Shown piece after piece: positions 17,668 through 26,776 of a DNA stretch of 64,000 nucleotides. The notes under the pieces were generated by a model, which ran no database searches, was not told the origin of the DNA, and saw only the letters and a program-made list of their open reading frames with translations. Numbering within the stretch: the stretch's first letter is position 1; each line of letters starts with the position of its first letter. The DNA is from Lacrimispora amygdalina (GTDB lineage Bacteria; Bacillota; Clostridia; Lachnospirales; Lachnospiraceae): positions 1-64,000 of the forward strand of contig NZ_QOHO01000049.1 of the NCBI RefSeq assembly GCF_003432035.1, given 5' to 3'. The position numbers and the translations under genes are program-made.

Positions 17668-19623
17668 ATGAAGTATTTAAAAAACAAGCTTATACTTTTT
17701 ATTTCGTTATTATTGGTTTCTACAGTAACTTTTTTAACAGCAATTTCATCCTTTTTTTATTATCAGAGTTCTCTGGTAGAAGCAAAGAAAAACTCCTCTT
17801 ATCTGGCAGCATCGTATCAGCAGGGGATTGACTCAGTGCTTGATATCTACCGGAACCAGATTAAGATCACTGCATCAAAGAGCTTTCTTACAGATGGAAA
17901 AACCTCTGCTGCAGAACAGAAGCGCCTTCTGGAAGAGGAGGCTCAGGCTTCCGGCTTTGAGTATATTACGATTGCCGATTCCAATGGGAGCAATGAAAAG
18001 GGAGACCAGATTGCAGATCAGGAGTTTTTTAAGCAGGCAGTCAGCGGAGTAACCTATATTTCCAGCCCGTTCCTTAAGGGAGATAATAATTTAATGTTTT
18101 ATATCGGTGCGCCCATCGGCAGTACCGGAAAAGTGCTTTATGGCCTGCTTCCTTACAAAGCATTCAGTGATGAGCTGACGAAGATCAAAATTGGAGAAAG
18201 CGGATACGCATTTGTAGTAAATAAGGAAGGAAGAACCGTCATTCACCCCGACGCTGAGAACGTGATCAATCCGAAAGATTATGTTGAACTTGCAAAAAAG
18301 GATGCATCCTATAAACCTACAGCTAAGATTTTTCAGGAGATGATGGCTGGAAAGACAGATACGGGATTCAGCTATTACAAGGGAGTCCGCCGTCTGGTGG
18401 GATACATTCCTCTGGACGGCCCGGAGGGCTGGTCTGTTGCAGTAACTACGCCATTAACACAGATCGAAGGAAATGTCCGTTTCACGCTTTTTATGTGTGT
18501 GCTTACCGGTCTGGTTCTCCTCGCAGCTTCCAACTTAATTATAAGAGCATTTGCAAAGCGGATTACAAAGCCAATCATTGAAGCGACACAGCGTATCGAA
18601 CGTCTGGCTCATGGAGATTTGCAGGAGGATGTGGAGCTTACCAAAGGAAAAGATGAAAGTGCCCGTCTGGTTCTTGCGCTTCACAATACCATCAGAGAAC
18701 TTCGGTCTTACATTATGGATATTTCCCATGTGTTGGATGCAGTGGCAGATAATGATTTGACAGTGACAAGTTCCGTAGTGTACATGGGTGATTTTGTTCC
18801 CATTCAGACCGCTCTTAAGAAGATTCTGTCCTCTCTTAACAAGACATTACATAACATTGCCTGTTCTGCAGAACAGGTAGGTGCAAGCTCTGCCCAGGTC
18901 GCTTTGGGTGGACAGAACCTGGCTGCCAATTCCACAGAGCAGGCGGCTACTACGGAAAGCCTCAGCTTATCCCTGGAGACGGTTTCCGCCCATATTAAGG
19001 ATAATGCCCAGTATTCCCTTACCATAAAGAACATGACGGAGGCTGCTATCCTTGAGACCAGACAGGGAGATGAGGAGATGAAAAAGCTGCTGGAATCCAT
19101 GGCTAGCATCGATTCATCCTCCAAGAAGATTCAGGAGATCATTCGTATTATTGATGATATTGCTTTCCAGACCAATATTCTGGCATTAAATGCAGCCATT
19201 GAAGCAGCCCGTGCAGGAGAGGCAGGAAAAGGCTTCTCCGTTGTTGCCGATGAAGTGAGAGAGCTGGCTGGAAAAAGTGCTGATGCAGCAAAACAGACAA
19301 CGGATTTGATACACAGCACAATGGAGTCTGTTGCTCAGGGAAAACAAAACACCGAATCGACTGCCCAGGTATTTAATAAGATCGTGGAGCAGACCAATAC
19401 CATCGATACCCTTGTGTCCAAGGTGTCCCAGTCCTTAAAGAGCCAGGCAGACAGTGTGGCCCAGTTAGAAGACGGTATGTCAAAGATTTCCATGGTTACC
19501 CAGGCAAACTCAGCAACAGCGGAAGAAAGCGCTGCCACCAGCGAAGAACTGTTAAGTCAGATGCAGATGTTAAAAGAACTGATTATGGAATTCAGGCTTT
19601 CTAATGCGTCCGATCAGCTTTAA
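17668..19623 (+). CDS. Methyl-accepting chemotaxis protein with Cache-type sensor
   Basis: A 651-residue chemoreceptor. It has an N-terminal helix ([20 protein letters not shown]), an extracellular Cache region with [20 protein letters not shown], a second helix near residues 272-292 and HAMP ([23 protein letters not shown]). The signalling domain shows [29 protein letters not shown]. It resembles its upstream neighbour in layout but the sensor differs, which suggests related receptors for different ligands. The ribosome site GGAGGAGG lies 11 bases before the ATG. No CheR-tether pentapeptide at the C-terminus. Confidence 0.95.
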   Translation: MKYLKNKLILFISLLLVSTVTFLTAISSFFYYQSSLVEAKKNSSYLAASYQQGIDSVLDIYRNQIKITASKSFLTDGKTSAAEQKRLLEEEAQASGFEYITIADSNGSNEKGDQIADQEFFKQAVSGVTYISSPFLKGDNNLMFYIGAPIGSTGKVLYGLLPYKAFSDELTKIKIGESGYAFVVNKEGRTVIHPDAENVINPKDYVELAKKDASYKPTAKIFQEMMAGKTDTGFSYYKGVRRLVGYIPLDGPEGWSVAVTTPLTQIEGNVRFTLFMCVLTGLVLLAASNLIIRAFAKRITKPIIEATQRIERLAHGDLQEDVELTKGKDESARLVLALHNTIRELRSYIMDISHVLDAVADNDLTVTSSVVYMGDFVPIQTALKKILSSLNKTLHNIACSAEQVGASSAQVALGGQNLAANSTEQAATTESLSLSLETVSAHIKDNAQYSLTIKNMTEAAILETRQGDEEMKKLLESMASIDSSSKKIQEIIRIIDDIAFQTNILALNAAIEAARAGEAGKGFSVVADEVRELAGKSADAAKQTTDLIHSTMESVAQGKQNTESTAQVFNKIVEQTNTIDTLVSKVSQSLKSQADSVAQLEDGMSKISMVTQANSATAEESAATSEELLSQMQMLKELIMEFRLSNASDQL

Positions 19624-19685
19624 TTTAAAACATGATAACTTTTATCGATGAAACAAAAATAAGCATTATTGAGAAAAAATAACCG

Positions 19686-19714
19686 GCAGGGCGTGTTGAC
19701 GCCCTGCATTTTTT
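19686..19714 (+). terminator. Rho-independent terminator after second chemoreceptor gene
   Basis: GCAGGGCG (19686-19693), loop TGTTGA and CGCCCTGC (19700-19707) followed by six T. Confidence 0.92.
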
Positions 19715-19748
19715 GTATGATAATAACATTGTTATATAACAGTGTTAT
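19713..19748. promoter_or_regulatory. TetR promoter with two tandem palindromic operators
   Basis: TTGTAT (19713-19718), 16 bases and TATAAC (19735-19740) form a promoter. Two abutting 13-base palindromes cover it: ATAAC-ATT-GTTAT (19723-19735) and ATAAC-AGT-GTTAT (19736-19748). Binding by the TetR protein encoded 12 bases downstream would block the -10 region, implying autorepression and control of the ABC genes. Confidence 0.65.
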
Positions 19749-19760
19749 AAAGGAGAATAA

Positions 19761-20378
19761 ATGGGTACTCAGGGAAATGATACACGCCTCGCTATCCTGG
19801 AAGCGGGGAAACAGGAGTTTTTAAAATACGGGTACGAAGGGGCTTCCTTAAGGCGGATTGCCAGAGAGGCATGTGTAACAACCGGAGCGATTTACGGTTA
19901 TTTTCCGGGCAAGGAGGCGCTTTTTGAGGAACTGACCGGAGATGCGGCAGACGGGCTGATGGAAAGATACAGAAAGATGCATGTTGATTTTGCCGCTCTG
20001 CCTCCCGAAAAACAGGCAGCAGCCCTTGATGTGATCTCAGACGAAAACATTCCATGGATGGTGGATTATGTTTATGACCGGTTTGATTTATTTAAACTGA
20101 TCTTCTGTAAAAGCAGCAAAGAATACTGTGACAGCTACTTAAGCCAGCTGACTGAAATTGAAGAAGCCTCAACCTGGGAATTTGTTAAAGCGATGAAGGA
20201 ACTGGGGCATGAGGTCATGGATATTGACAGCACCATCATTCATATTTTGTCCCGGTCGTTTTTTCAGCAGCTATGGGAGTTTGTAGCACATGACGTTCCC
20301 AGGGAAAAGGCCCTGTCTTACGGGCTGGTACTTGGAACATTCCAGCATGCGGGCTGGAAAAAAATTATGGGGCTTTAG
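19761..20378 (+). CDS. TetR/AcrR-family transcriptional regulator
   Basis: A 205-residue repressor. The N-terminal helix-turn-helix reads FLKYGYEGASLRRIAREACVTTGAIYGYFPGKEALF across about residues 18-57. The C-terminal half is a variable ligand domain. An AGGAG site lies a few bases before the ATG. It directly follows two tandem palindromes and precedes two ABC exporter half-genes on the same strand, so it most likely represses this operon and is released by a compound the exporter handles. Ligand unknown. Confidence 0.93.
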   Translation: MGTQGNDTRLAILEAGKQEFLKYGYEGASLRRIAREACVTTGAIYGYFPGKEALFEELTGDAADGLMERYRKMHVDFAALPPEKQAAALDVISDENIPWMVDYVYDRFDLFKLIFCKSSKEYCDSYLSQLTEIEEASTWEFVKAMKELGHEVMDIDSTIIHILSRSFFQQLWEFVAHDVPREKALSYGLVLGTFQHAGWKKIMGL

Positions 20379-20456
20379 ATGCTCCATATTATTTTGAATA
20401 ATAATTAGCCATAACTAACTAATGGCTGACCAGGTTATGCCTAAGGAGGAAAAAAG

Positions 20457-22271
20457 GTGGAAGAAAAAAAGAATTTGATGACAGAGCTTCCGGATACCGG
20501 TAAGGTCAAACTCCTGACATTTGCAGGAAATTACAAATATTTAACGTGGTTCGGATGTCTTCTGTCAGGAATCAGTGCTGTGGTTGGACTGTTTCCGTAT
20601 GTATTTATGTGGAAGGCGGTGAAAGCAGCAGTAACAGCCTGGCCGGATACCAGCGCAGCAGGTGAGATGATCACGTATGGATGGTATGCTGTGGCAGCAG
20701 CCCTTGGCAGTATGCTCATTTATTTCAGCGCTCTTATGTGCACACATTTATCCGCATTCCGTACAGCCAGGAATATGAAGACAGTTGCCCTTCATCATTT
20801 AACAAAGCTGCCTGTGGGATACGTGAAACGGGCGGGAAGCGGAAAACTGCGCCGGATCATTGATGACGGGGCAGGACAGACGGAAACCTATCTGGCCCAC
20901 CAGCTTCCGGATTTAACGGGGGCTATGGTAACCCCCGCAGCGGTGTTACTGCTCCTTTTGTTTTTTGACTGGAGATTTGGCTTAATCAGCCTTCTGCCCA
21001 TGGCAGCCGGACTCTTTGTCTTAACCCGGGTAATGATGGGAAACATGGAAGATGCCATGACACAGTACCAGAACGCCTTAGAGGATATGAACAATGAGGC
21101 TGTGGAATATGTGAGGGGAATTCCGGTTGTGAAAACATTTCAGCAAAGCATTTTTTCCTTTAAAAATTTTCATGAGGCCATTCTCCGCTATAAAAACTGG
21201 GCAGTTGCCTATACCGTTTCTTTGCGGATTCCCATGTGTGCCTATACCGTAAGCATCAATGGAATCTTTGCTTTTCTTATTCCGGCAGGGCTTATTCTGA
21301 CTGCGGATTTAGGATATGGTGCCTCTTATCTTAAGGTTGTCCTGGATATTCTCTTTTATGTCCTGTTCACACCTGTCTGCGTTACCATGATGGACAAAAT
21401 CATGTGGACCAGTGAGAATACCTTAAAAGCGAAAGATGCTTTGAACCGGGTTATGGCCATTGTAAAAGAGCCGCCGTTAAAAGAGCCGGATCAACCGAAA
21501 GTTCCCGGGGATTCTTCTGTGGAATTTAAAAATGTAACCTTTTCCTATGAAAAAGGAAAGGAGCCTGCCTTAAGGAATGTGTCGTTTCAAATCCCCCAGG
21601 GAGCTACTGTGGCAATTGTAGGTCCATCGGGAGGCGGAAAGACGACAGCAGCCAGCCTTATCCCCCGCTTTTATGACGTAGATGATGGCAGCATCTGTGT
21701 GGGAGGCGTGGATATCAGGGAAATGAATACGGAAAAACTGATGGAGAATATAAGCTTTGTATTTCAGGACAGCCATCTTTTTAAAGATACGATTCTTAAT
21801 AATATCAGGGCCGCAAGACCACAAGCATCGAGAGCGGAAGTAGAACAGGCAGTAAAAGCAGCCTGCTGTCAGGACATTATTGACAAATTTCCCGATGGGT
21901 ATGAGACCGTGGTGGGCACAAGGGGCGTCTACTTATCAGGCGGAGAATGCCAGCGAATCGCCATAGCCAGAGCCGTGCTTAAGAATGCTCCCATCGTTCT
22001 TCTTGATGAAGCAACGGCATTTGCTGATCCTGACAATGAATATCAGATTCAGAAAGCCTTTGAAACATTGATAAAAGGAAAGACAGTACTGATGATTGCC
22101 CACCGCCTTTCCACTGTCCGGGGGGCAGACCGGATTTTAGTCATGAATCAGGGCAGGATAGAAGAGGAAGGAAGCCATGAGGAGCTGATTCACAGACAGG
22201 GGCTGTATGCCGCTATGTGGAGGGATTATCAGACCTCAGTTTCATGGAAAGTAGGTGAAAAGCATGAGTAA
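20457..22271 (+). CDS. ABC exporter half-transporter (permease fused to ATPase), first of pair
   Basis: A 604-residue type I exporter: six-helix membrane domain in about residues 20-310, then a nucleotide-binding domain with Walker A GPSGGGKTT, signature LSGGECQRIAIARA, Walker B IVLLDEA and H-loop MIAHRLSTV. The D-loop region reads TAFADPDNE instead of the common ASLD; the catalytic Glu is kept. It starts with GTG at 20457 after AAGGAGGA. Its stop overlaps the next gene by 8 bases. With the following protein it should form a heterodimer. The pair resembles YbtP/YbtQ or IrtA/IrtB-type siderophore-linked ABC proteins, but the substrate is only a guess. Confidence 0.92.
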   Translation: MEEKKNLMTELPDTGKVKLLTFAGNYKYLTWFGCLLSGISAVVGLFPYVFMWKAVKAAVTAWPDTSAAGEMITYGWYAVAAALGSMLIYFSALMCTHLSAFRTARNMKTVALHHLTKLPVGYVKRAGSGKLRRIIDDGAGQTETYLAHQLPDLTGAMVTPAAVLLLLLFFDWRFGLISLLPMAAGLFVLTRVMMGNMEDAMTQYQNALEDMNNEAVEYVRGIPVVKTFQQSIFSFKNFHEAILRYKNWAVAYTVSLRIPMCAYTVSINGIFAFLIPAGLILTADLGYGASYLKVVLDILFYVLFTPVCVTMMDKIMWTSENTLKAKDALNRVMAIVKEPPLKEPDQPKVPGDSSVEFKNVTFSYEKGKEPALRNVSFQIPQGATVAIVGPSGGGKTTAASLIPRFYDVDDGSICVGGVDIREMNTEKLMENISFVFQDSHLFKDTILNNIRAARPQASRAEVEQAVKAACCQDIIDKFPDGYETVVGTRGVYLSGGECQRIAIARAVLKNAPIVLLDEATAFADPDNEYQIQKAFETLIKGKTVLMIAHRLSTVRGADRILVMNQGRIEEEGSHEELIHRQGLYAAMWRDYQTSVSWKVGEKHE

Positions 22272-24009
22272 GTATTTACAGAGACGGTTTGCACTCAGTG
22301 AGCAGGGAGGAAAAGATCTTACAAGAGCAGTTCTTGCCTGTGCAGCAGCGAATGTGGGACTTATTTTTCCCATGGGACTGTTAATTCTTTTTCTTGAGAA
22401 GCTGCTGATGCCTGTCACAGGAGAAAAAGGAATGGAAATGGGGCTTTTGGGGTTTGTTGGAATGAGTGTGCTCTTTCTCCTCCTTATTTTTATTCTTCAG
22501 TATATCCAGTATAACAAAACCTTCCTGGCCTCCTATCAGGAAAGTGCCAATTTACGTATCCGGCTTGCGGAAAAATTAAGAAAAATCCCCCTTTCTTTCT
22601 TTGGCAAACGAGATTTGGCAGATTTAACAACCACCATTATGGCAGACTGTGCATGGATGGAGACAGCATTCTCCCATTTTATTCCGGAACTCATCGGTGC
22701 ACTTCTTTCCACCGCTTTTGTCGGACTGGGAATGTTTTTCCTGGACTGGAAAATGGCACTGGCCCTTTTGTGGGTGATTCCTGCGGCATTTATGCTTTCA
22801 GCAGGTACCAGGCCAGTCATTGACCGTCTGGAGCGGAGGGAAAAATGTAAGAAGCTGGCAGCCTCCGATGGAATCCAGGAGTGTATTGAGAATATTCAGG
22901 ACATCAAGGCAAATAATCAGAGAGAGTCTTATTTAAAGGATTTAGATTCAAAAATCATTGCAGTAGAAAAGGGCACCGTCAAAATGGAGACACTAAACGG
23001 CAGCTTAGTGACGGCATCCCAGATGGTATTACGTCTTGGAATGGCAACAACGGTTCTTTCCGGCGCGTTTCTCATGACGGAGAGGAAGCTGGATCTCATG
23101 GTATTTCTCATTTTCATGGTTGCGGCTGCCCGTATCTATGGTCCGCTCACAGGCAGCTTAAATAATTTATCAGCAGTTTATTCCACACTGCTGCAGGTTG
23201 AGCGGATGAGGGCGGTTGAGGAGGAACCGGTACAGGACGGAGCGGAGACAAAACAGCTGAATGGATACGATATCGTATATGATCATGTGGGATTTTCCTA
23301 CCATCAGAACGAGACTGTTTTAGAGGATGTGTCCTTTTGCGCCAGACAGGGCCAGGTTACCGCGCTGGTAGGGCCCTCAGGCGGAGGAAAAAGTACAGCA
23401 GCCAGACTGGCAGCCCGTTTCTGGGATGCGGAAAAGGGAAGAGTTACAATTGGAGGCGCAGAGGTAAAGGAGATTGATCCGGAACATCTTTTAAAGCACA
23501 TCTCTGTGGTATTTCAGGATGTCATGCTTTTTAATAATACAGTCATGGAAAATATCCGGATCGGAAGAAAGGATGCATCAGACAAAGAAGTGATGGAAGC
23601 GGCAAAAGCTGCCCAGTGTATGGAATTTATCAGCCGGCTGCCGGAAGGCTTTCAGACCAGGATCGGTGAGAACGGGTCAGCACTTTCCGGAGGAGAGCGG
23701 CAGCGGCTGTCCATTGCAAGAGCTTTATTAAAGGATGCCCCGGTTATTATTCTTGATGAAGCTACCGCATCTCTTGATGTGGAAAACGAATCTCTGATTC
23801 AGAGTGCCATATCAAACCTGATCCGAAGCAAGACCGTTCTCATTATCGCCCACCGGATGAGAACCGTTGCCCAGGCGGACAAAATCGTGGTTTTAAAAGA
23901 CGGAAAAGTGGCGGAAGAGGGGAGCCCGGAAGCTCTTTATCAGAAGGGAGGAATCTACCGTCATATGACCGACTTACAGAATCAGAGCCAGAACTGGTCA
24001 ATCGGCTAG
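22264..24009 (+). CDS. ABC exporter half-transporter, second of pair
   Basis: A 581-residue exporter half with an N-terminal six-helix domain and a C-terminal ATPase: Walker A GPSGGGKST, signature LSGGERQRLSIARA, Walker B VIILDEATASLD, H-loop IIAHRMRTV. The ATG at 22264 lies inside the end of the previous gene (8-base overlap), so synthesis of the two halves is coupled. An in-frame start at 22255 is possible but less well placed relative to GTAGGTG. Function is with the preceding half as a heterodimer, under the TetR regulator upstream. Confidence 0.92.
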   Translation: MSKYLQRRFALSEQGGKDLTRAVLACAAANVGLIFPMGLLILFLEKLLMPVTGEKGMEMGLLGFVGMSVLFLLLIFILQYIQYNKTFLASYQESANLRIRLAEKLRKIPLSFFGKRDLADLTTTIMADCAWMETAFSHFIPELIGALLSTAFVGLGMFFLDWKMALALLWVIPAAFMLSAGTRPVIDRLERREKCKKLAASDGIQECIENIQDIKANNQRESYLKDLDSKIIAVEKGTVKMETLNGSLVTASQMVLRLGMATTVLSGAFLMTERKLDLMVFLIFMVAAARIYGPLTGSLNNLSAVYSTLLQVERMRAVEEEPVQDGAETKQLNGYDIVYDHVGFSYHQNETVLEDVSFCARQGQVTALVGPSGGGKSTAARLAARFWDAEKGRVTIGGAEVKEIDPEHLLKHISVVFQDVMLFNNTVMENIRIGRKDASDKEVMEAAKAAQCMEFISRLPEGFQTRIGENGSALSGGERQRLSIARALLKDAPVIILDEATASLDVENESLIQSAISNLIRSKTVLIIAHRMRTVAQADKIVVLKDGKVAEEGSPEALYQKGGIYRHMTDLQNQSQNWSIG

Positions 24010-24021
24010 CGGAGGATTTGG

Positions 24022-24050
24022 TTGTAAGATAGTGGAATTTATGGTATAAT
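24022..24050 (+). promoter_or_regulatory. Sigma-A promoter of superoxide reductase gene
   Basis: TTGTAA (24022-24027), 17 bases and a perfect TATAAT (24045-24050), just after the ABC exporter genes. Confidence 0.8.
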
Positions 24051-24096
24051 TACCATGCAGTTTTACAGCAGTCAGAAGAAAAAGGAGGGTATTCAC

Positions 24097-24471
24097 ATGA
24101 AGTTTTTAAAGTGTAATCATTGCGGAAATATTGTAGCGGTTGTAGAAGAAAAAGGCGGCACCATTACCTGCTGCGGAGACAACATGCAGGAGATGAAAGC
24201 CAATACCACAGATGCGGCGACTGAAAAACATGTTCCGGTTATTGAGATTGATGGCCAGAGCGTTACTGTTACGGTTGGTTCTGTAGAACACCCCATGCTT
24301 CCTGAACATTTCATTGGCTGGATTGTATTAGAGACAAAGATGGGTAACCAGAGAAAGATCTTAAACCCGGGTGACAAACCGGTGGCAAAATTCATGATGT
24401 GCGAAGGCGATGAGGTCCTGGCAGCCTATGAGTACTGCAATCTTCACGGATTGTGGAAAGCAGAGAAATAA
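24097..24471 (+). CDS. dfx: Desulfoferrodoxin-type superoxide reductase
   Basis: A 124-residue two-iron superoxide reductase. The N-terminal rubredoxin-like centre uses Cys6, Cys9, Cys25 and Cys26 (CNHC and CC). The catalytic Fe(His4Cys) centre is seen as EKHVPV (His45), EHPM (His65), EHF (His71) and YCNLHGLW (Cys114, His117). It reduces superoxide to hydrogen peroxide in the cytoplasm without making oxygen, a common defence of anaerobes. The ATG at 24097 with AAGGAGGG upstream is preferred to an in-frame start at 24055, which overlaps the promoter. It is monocistronic between its promoter and a terminator. Confidence 0.96.
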   Translation: MKFLKCNHCGNIVAVVEEKGGTITCCGDNMQEMKANTTDAATEKHVPVIEIDGQSVTVTVGSVEHPMLPEHFIGWIVLETKMGNQRKILNPGDKPVAKFMMCEGDEVLAAYEYCNLHGLWKAEK

Positions 24472-24478
24472 ATAGAAT

Positions 24479-24515
24479 AAAAAAGCTCACAGACCTTTGG
24501 TGTGTGGGCTTTTTG
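24479..24515 (+). terminator. Rho-independent terminator of superoxide reductase gene
   Basis: AAAAAAGCTCACAGACC pairs with GGTGTGTGGGCTTTTT across TTT with one mismatch and a wobble pair; five T follow. Confidence 0.85.
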
Positions 24516-24562
24516 TCGATATCTAAGGAAACAGACAGCAATAAGACAGGAGAACATCTTTC

Positions 24563-25726
24563 ATGAATAAGAAGGAAGCAAGTGAGTTAAAAAAACTTTT
24601 TACGCCAGCCAACTGCGCCATCAGCCGGATCTGCGGCTGCTATGTAGACGCAGAAAAGAATAAACGGACAGAGTTAAAGGAGGCCTTTCTCTCCCTTCCG
24701 GAAGAGGAGGCGTTTAAATATTTTACCATCTTTAAAAGCGCTCTCTCAGGTACGTTTGGAAAGAATCTGGTGAATATGGAATTCCCCCTCCATACAGAGG
24801 AAGAGGGAGGAACCCAGAATTTCCTGTTAAAGCTGAGAGACAGCCAGTTAAAGGATGACAGCCTGATTGAAGAGTTTTACGATAAAGTCATTGCAAGCTA
24901 TGATTATGGTGAGAACTATTACATAATCCTGATTCATTGTGCCTACGATATACCGGCAAGATCTTCCGACGGGCTTGAGATGTACGATGCCTCTGATTTT
25001 GTCTACGAATTTATCCAGTGCACCATCTGCCCCGTAAAGCTGTCAAAGGCTGGCCTCTGCTATAATTCCCAGGCGAATGTAATTGAGAACAGGAACAGGG
25101 ACTGGATCGTGGAGGCTCCGGAAACAGGCTTTTTATTTCCGGCATTTACGGACCGTAACACGGACATTCATGGTCTTGTTTATTATTCCAAAAATCCGGA
25201 GCTGCTGCCGGAGCGTCTGATTGACGAACTCTTAGGATGCGTCATTCCAATGACTGCAAAGAGCCAGAAGGAGACTTTTCAGACGATTATAGAGGAAACT
25301 CTGGGAGAAAACTGTGATTTTGAGACAGTAAAGAACATTCATGAAACCATCAATGAGATGCTGGAAGAAACAAAGGATGAACCGGCTCCCTTTACCATTG
25401 ATAAATACCAGATGAAGAAGCTTTTGGAAAACAACGGCGCATCACAGGAGAAGCTTGAGGAATTAGAACAGCGATTAACCCAGGAAGAACAGGATAAGAA
25501 TCCGGGATTCCTTGCCTCCAATATCGTAAATGCAAGAAGCTTTGAAATCAAGACAACGGATGTGAGCATAAAGGTGGCTCCGGATAAAACCTACCTTGTA
25601 GAGAACCGGATGATCGAGGGGCGCCCCTGTATTGTAATCGGGATCAGTGAGCATGTGGAGATTAACGGAATAACAGTACGACCAATTGCGGCACAACGCT
25701 CCTATGAAGAAGAGGCGGATGAATAA
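24563..25726 (+). CDS. DUF4317 family protein
   Basis: A 387-residue soluble protein that I recognise as the DUF4317 family found mainly in clostridia. It begins MNKKEASELKKLFTPANCAISRICGCYVD and contains YYIILIHCAYDIP and DFVYEFIQCTICPVKLSKAGL. No signal peptide, membrane segment or known catalytic motif is visible. The C-terminal third is acidic and helical (LEELEQRLTQEEQDKN). AGGAGA precedes the ATG. Function is unknown. Its neighbours, a superoxide reductase and a chemoreceptor pair on the other strand, do not suggest one. Confidence 0.9.
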   Translation: MNKKEASELKKLFTPANCAISRICGCYVDAEKNKRTELKEAFLSLPEEEAFKYFTIFKSALSGTFGKNLVNMEFPLHTEEEGGTQNFLLKLRDSQLKDDSLIEEFYDKVIASYDYGENYYIILIHCAYDIPARSSDGLEMYDASDFVYEFIQCTICPVKLSKAGLCYNSQANVIENRNRDWIVEAPETGFLFPAFTDRNTDIHGLVYYSKNPELLPERLIDELLGCVIPMTAKSQKETFQTIIEETLGENCDFETVKNIHETINEMLEETKDEPAPFTIDKYQMKKLLENNGASQEKLEELEQRLTQEEQDKNPGFLASNIVNARSFEIKTTDVSIKVAPDKTYLVENRMIEGRPCIVIGISEHVEINGITVRPIAAQRSYEEEADE

Positions 25727-25745
25727 CCTTCATTGCCTGTCAGGA

Positions 25746-25799
25746 TTCGGACCAGACGGGAGATTATTTCCGAAAGAAATAGACAACCGTCTGGCCGAA
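25746..25799. repeat. Long hairpin between convergent genes
   Basis: TTCGGACCAGACGG (25746-25759) pairs with CCGTCTGGCCGAA (25787-25799) with one bulged A, and an inner ATTTC/GAAAT stem closes the loop. There is no T-run on either strand, so it is not a standard terminator. It could still end or stabilise both convergent transcripts. Confidence 0.7.
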
Positions 25800-25819
25800 G
25801 AGAGAAAAGGCTGTAACTA

Positions 25820-26767
25820 TTATCTTACCGTACAGCTTTTGATTATGTTTTTTATCTGATCTAAATGATTTAAAATATAGGAATAAAATTTTGTCTTTCG
25901 GTTGACGCCTGTTACCAGTTCATTTAACTTGAGTCGTTCCTCAGCCGATTTATGAGCCACATTTGCCATATTTTCTGTAATATTTTTCACTGCCTCTAAA
26001 TTTGTGCTTTGAGACTCTTTTACATGGGTAACTTTAATCCCTACATGATTCTCAGCCTCTACGATTCCGTCGATCAGCTTTTCGGATTCTTCTACCATAG
26101 ATTTTGCTTCTTTCACAACCTTTCCGCCGTCACTGGATTTCTCAATCAGTTTTTCGAAGGTTTCCGTCATGTTTTTTAATGATTCAATGATATCGTCAGC
26201 ATTTTTCTGGGATTCATCGGAAAGTTTTTTGATTTCATTTGACACAACGGCAAATCCCACACCTGCTGAGCCGGCTCTGGCTGCTTCTATGGATGCGTTA
26301 AAAGACAATAGCCTGGTCTGCTGGGCAACACTGGTTATCATATTGGTAAATCCGGTGATCTCATTATATTGAAGCTTCAGCAGCTCGAACAGGCTGTAGA
26401 AATCTTTAAATACATTTGAAACCTCATCCATCTTGTTTGACATACGTAAGTAAGCATTCCGCGTATCCTCAATCGCTTCTGCGGATACCTTTAAGCTGCC
26501 GGATACGGCATCTACCGAATCATTTGTTGTATTAATGCTGTCATCAAGACGTTTCAGCTGCATCTCAACCTTGTGTATTTCATTCAGTGTAAATTCAGTC
26601 CCAGCCAGAAGCTCATTTAACCCGTGAGTTAAGTTCCCCTCTTCTTTTAAGAGACCATTCATGTTGCGGTCGGCATCAATTGCTAAATCGCCAATTAATT
26701 CCTGTGTATCTTCGGATCTGTTTTGAGCTTCGTTAATTAATTTCTTATCATGCCCATAGTTAAACAT
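25820..26767 (-). CDS. Soluble methyl-accepting chemotaxis protein
   Basis: A 315-residue chemoreceptor without transmembrane segments. The N-terminal half is a long coiled-coil. The signalling tip is divergent: VAQQTRLLSFNASIEAARAGSAGVGFAVVSNEIKKLSDESQ. It starts 9 bases after the FIST-domain gene on the minus strand, with AGGAGG upstream, so the two are co-transcribed. The FIST protein probably serves as its separate sensor subunit. No ligand domain is present in this protein itself. Confidence 0.93.
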   Translation of the reverse strand: MFNYGHDKKLINEAQNRSEDTQELIGDLAIDADRNMNGLLKEEGNLTHGLNELLAGTEFTLNEIHKVEMQLKRLDDSINTTNDSVDAVSGSLKVSAEAIEDTRNAYLRMSNKMDEVSNVFKDFYSLFELLKLQYNEITGFTNMITSVAQQTRLLSFNASIEAARAGSAGVGFAVVSNEIKKLSDESQKNADDIIESLKNMTETFEKLIEKSSDGGKVVKEAKSMVEESEKLIDGIVEAENHVGIKVTHVKESQSTNLEAVKNITENMANVAHKSAEERLKLNELVTGVNRKTKFYSYILNHLDQIKNIIKSCTVR

Positions 26768-26776
26768 AGCGGCCTC

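Noticed and set aside
15407-19623. Recent tandem duplication of the two chemoreceptor genes
   Set aside because: Sensor domains and much of the linker differ clearly; only the conserved signalling tip is alike, so they are old paralogues or independent receptors.
21957-22040. Degenerate D-loop (ADPDNE) in the first ABC half as a sign of inactivation
   Set aside because: The catalytic Glu, Walker motifs and H-loop are intact, and this D-loop form is common in heterodimeric ABC pairs.
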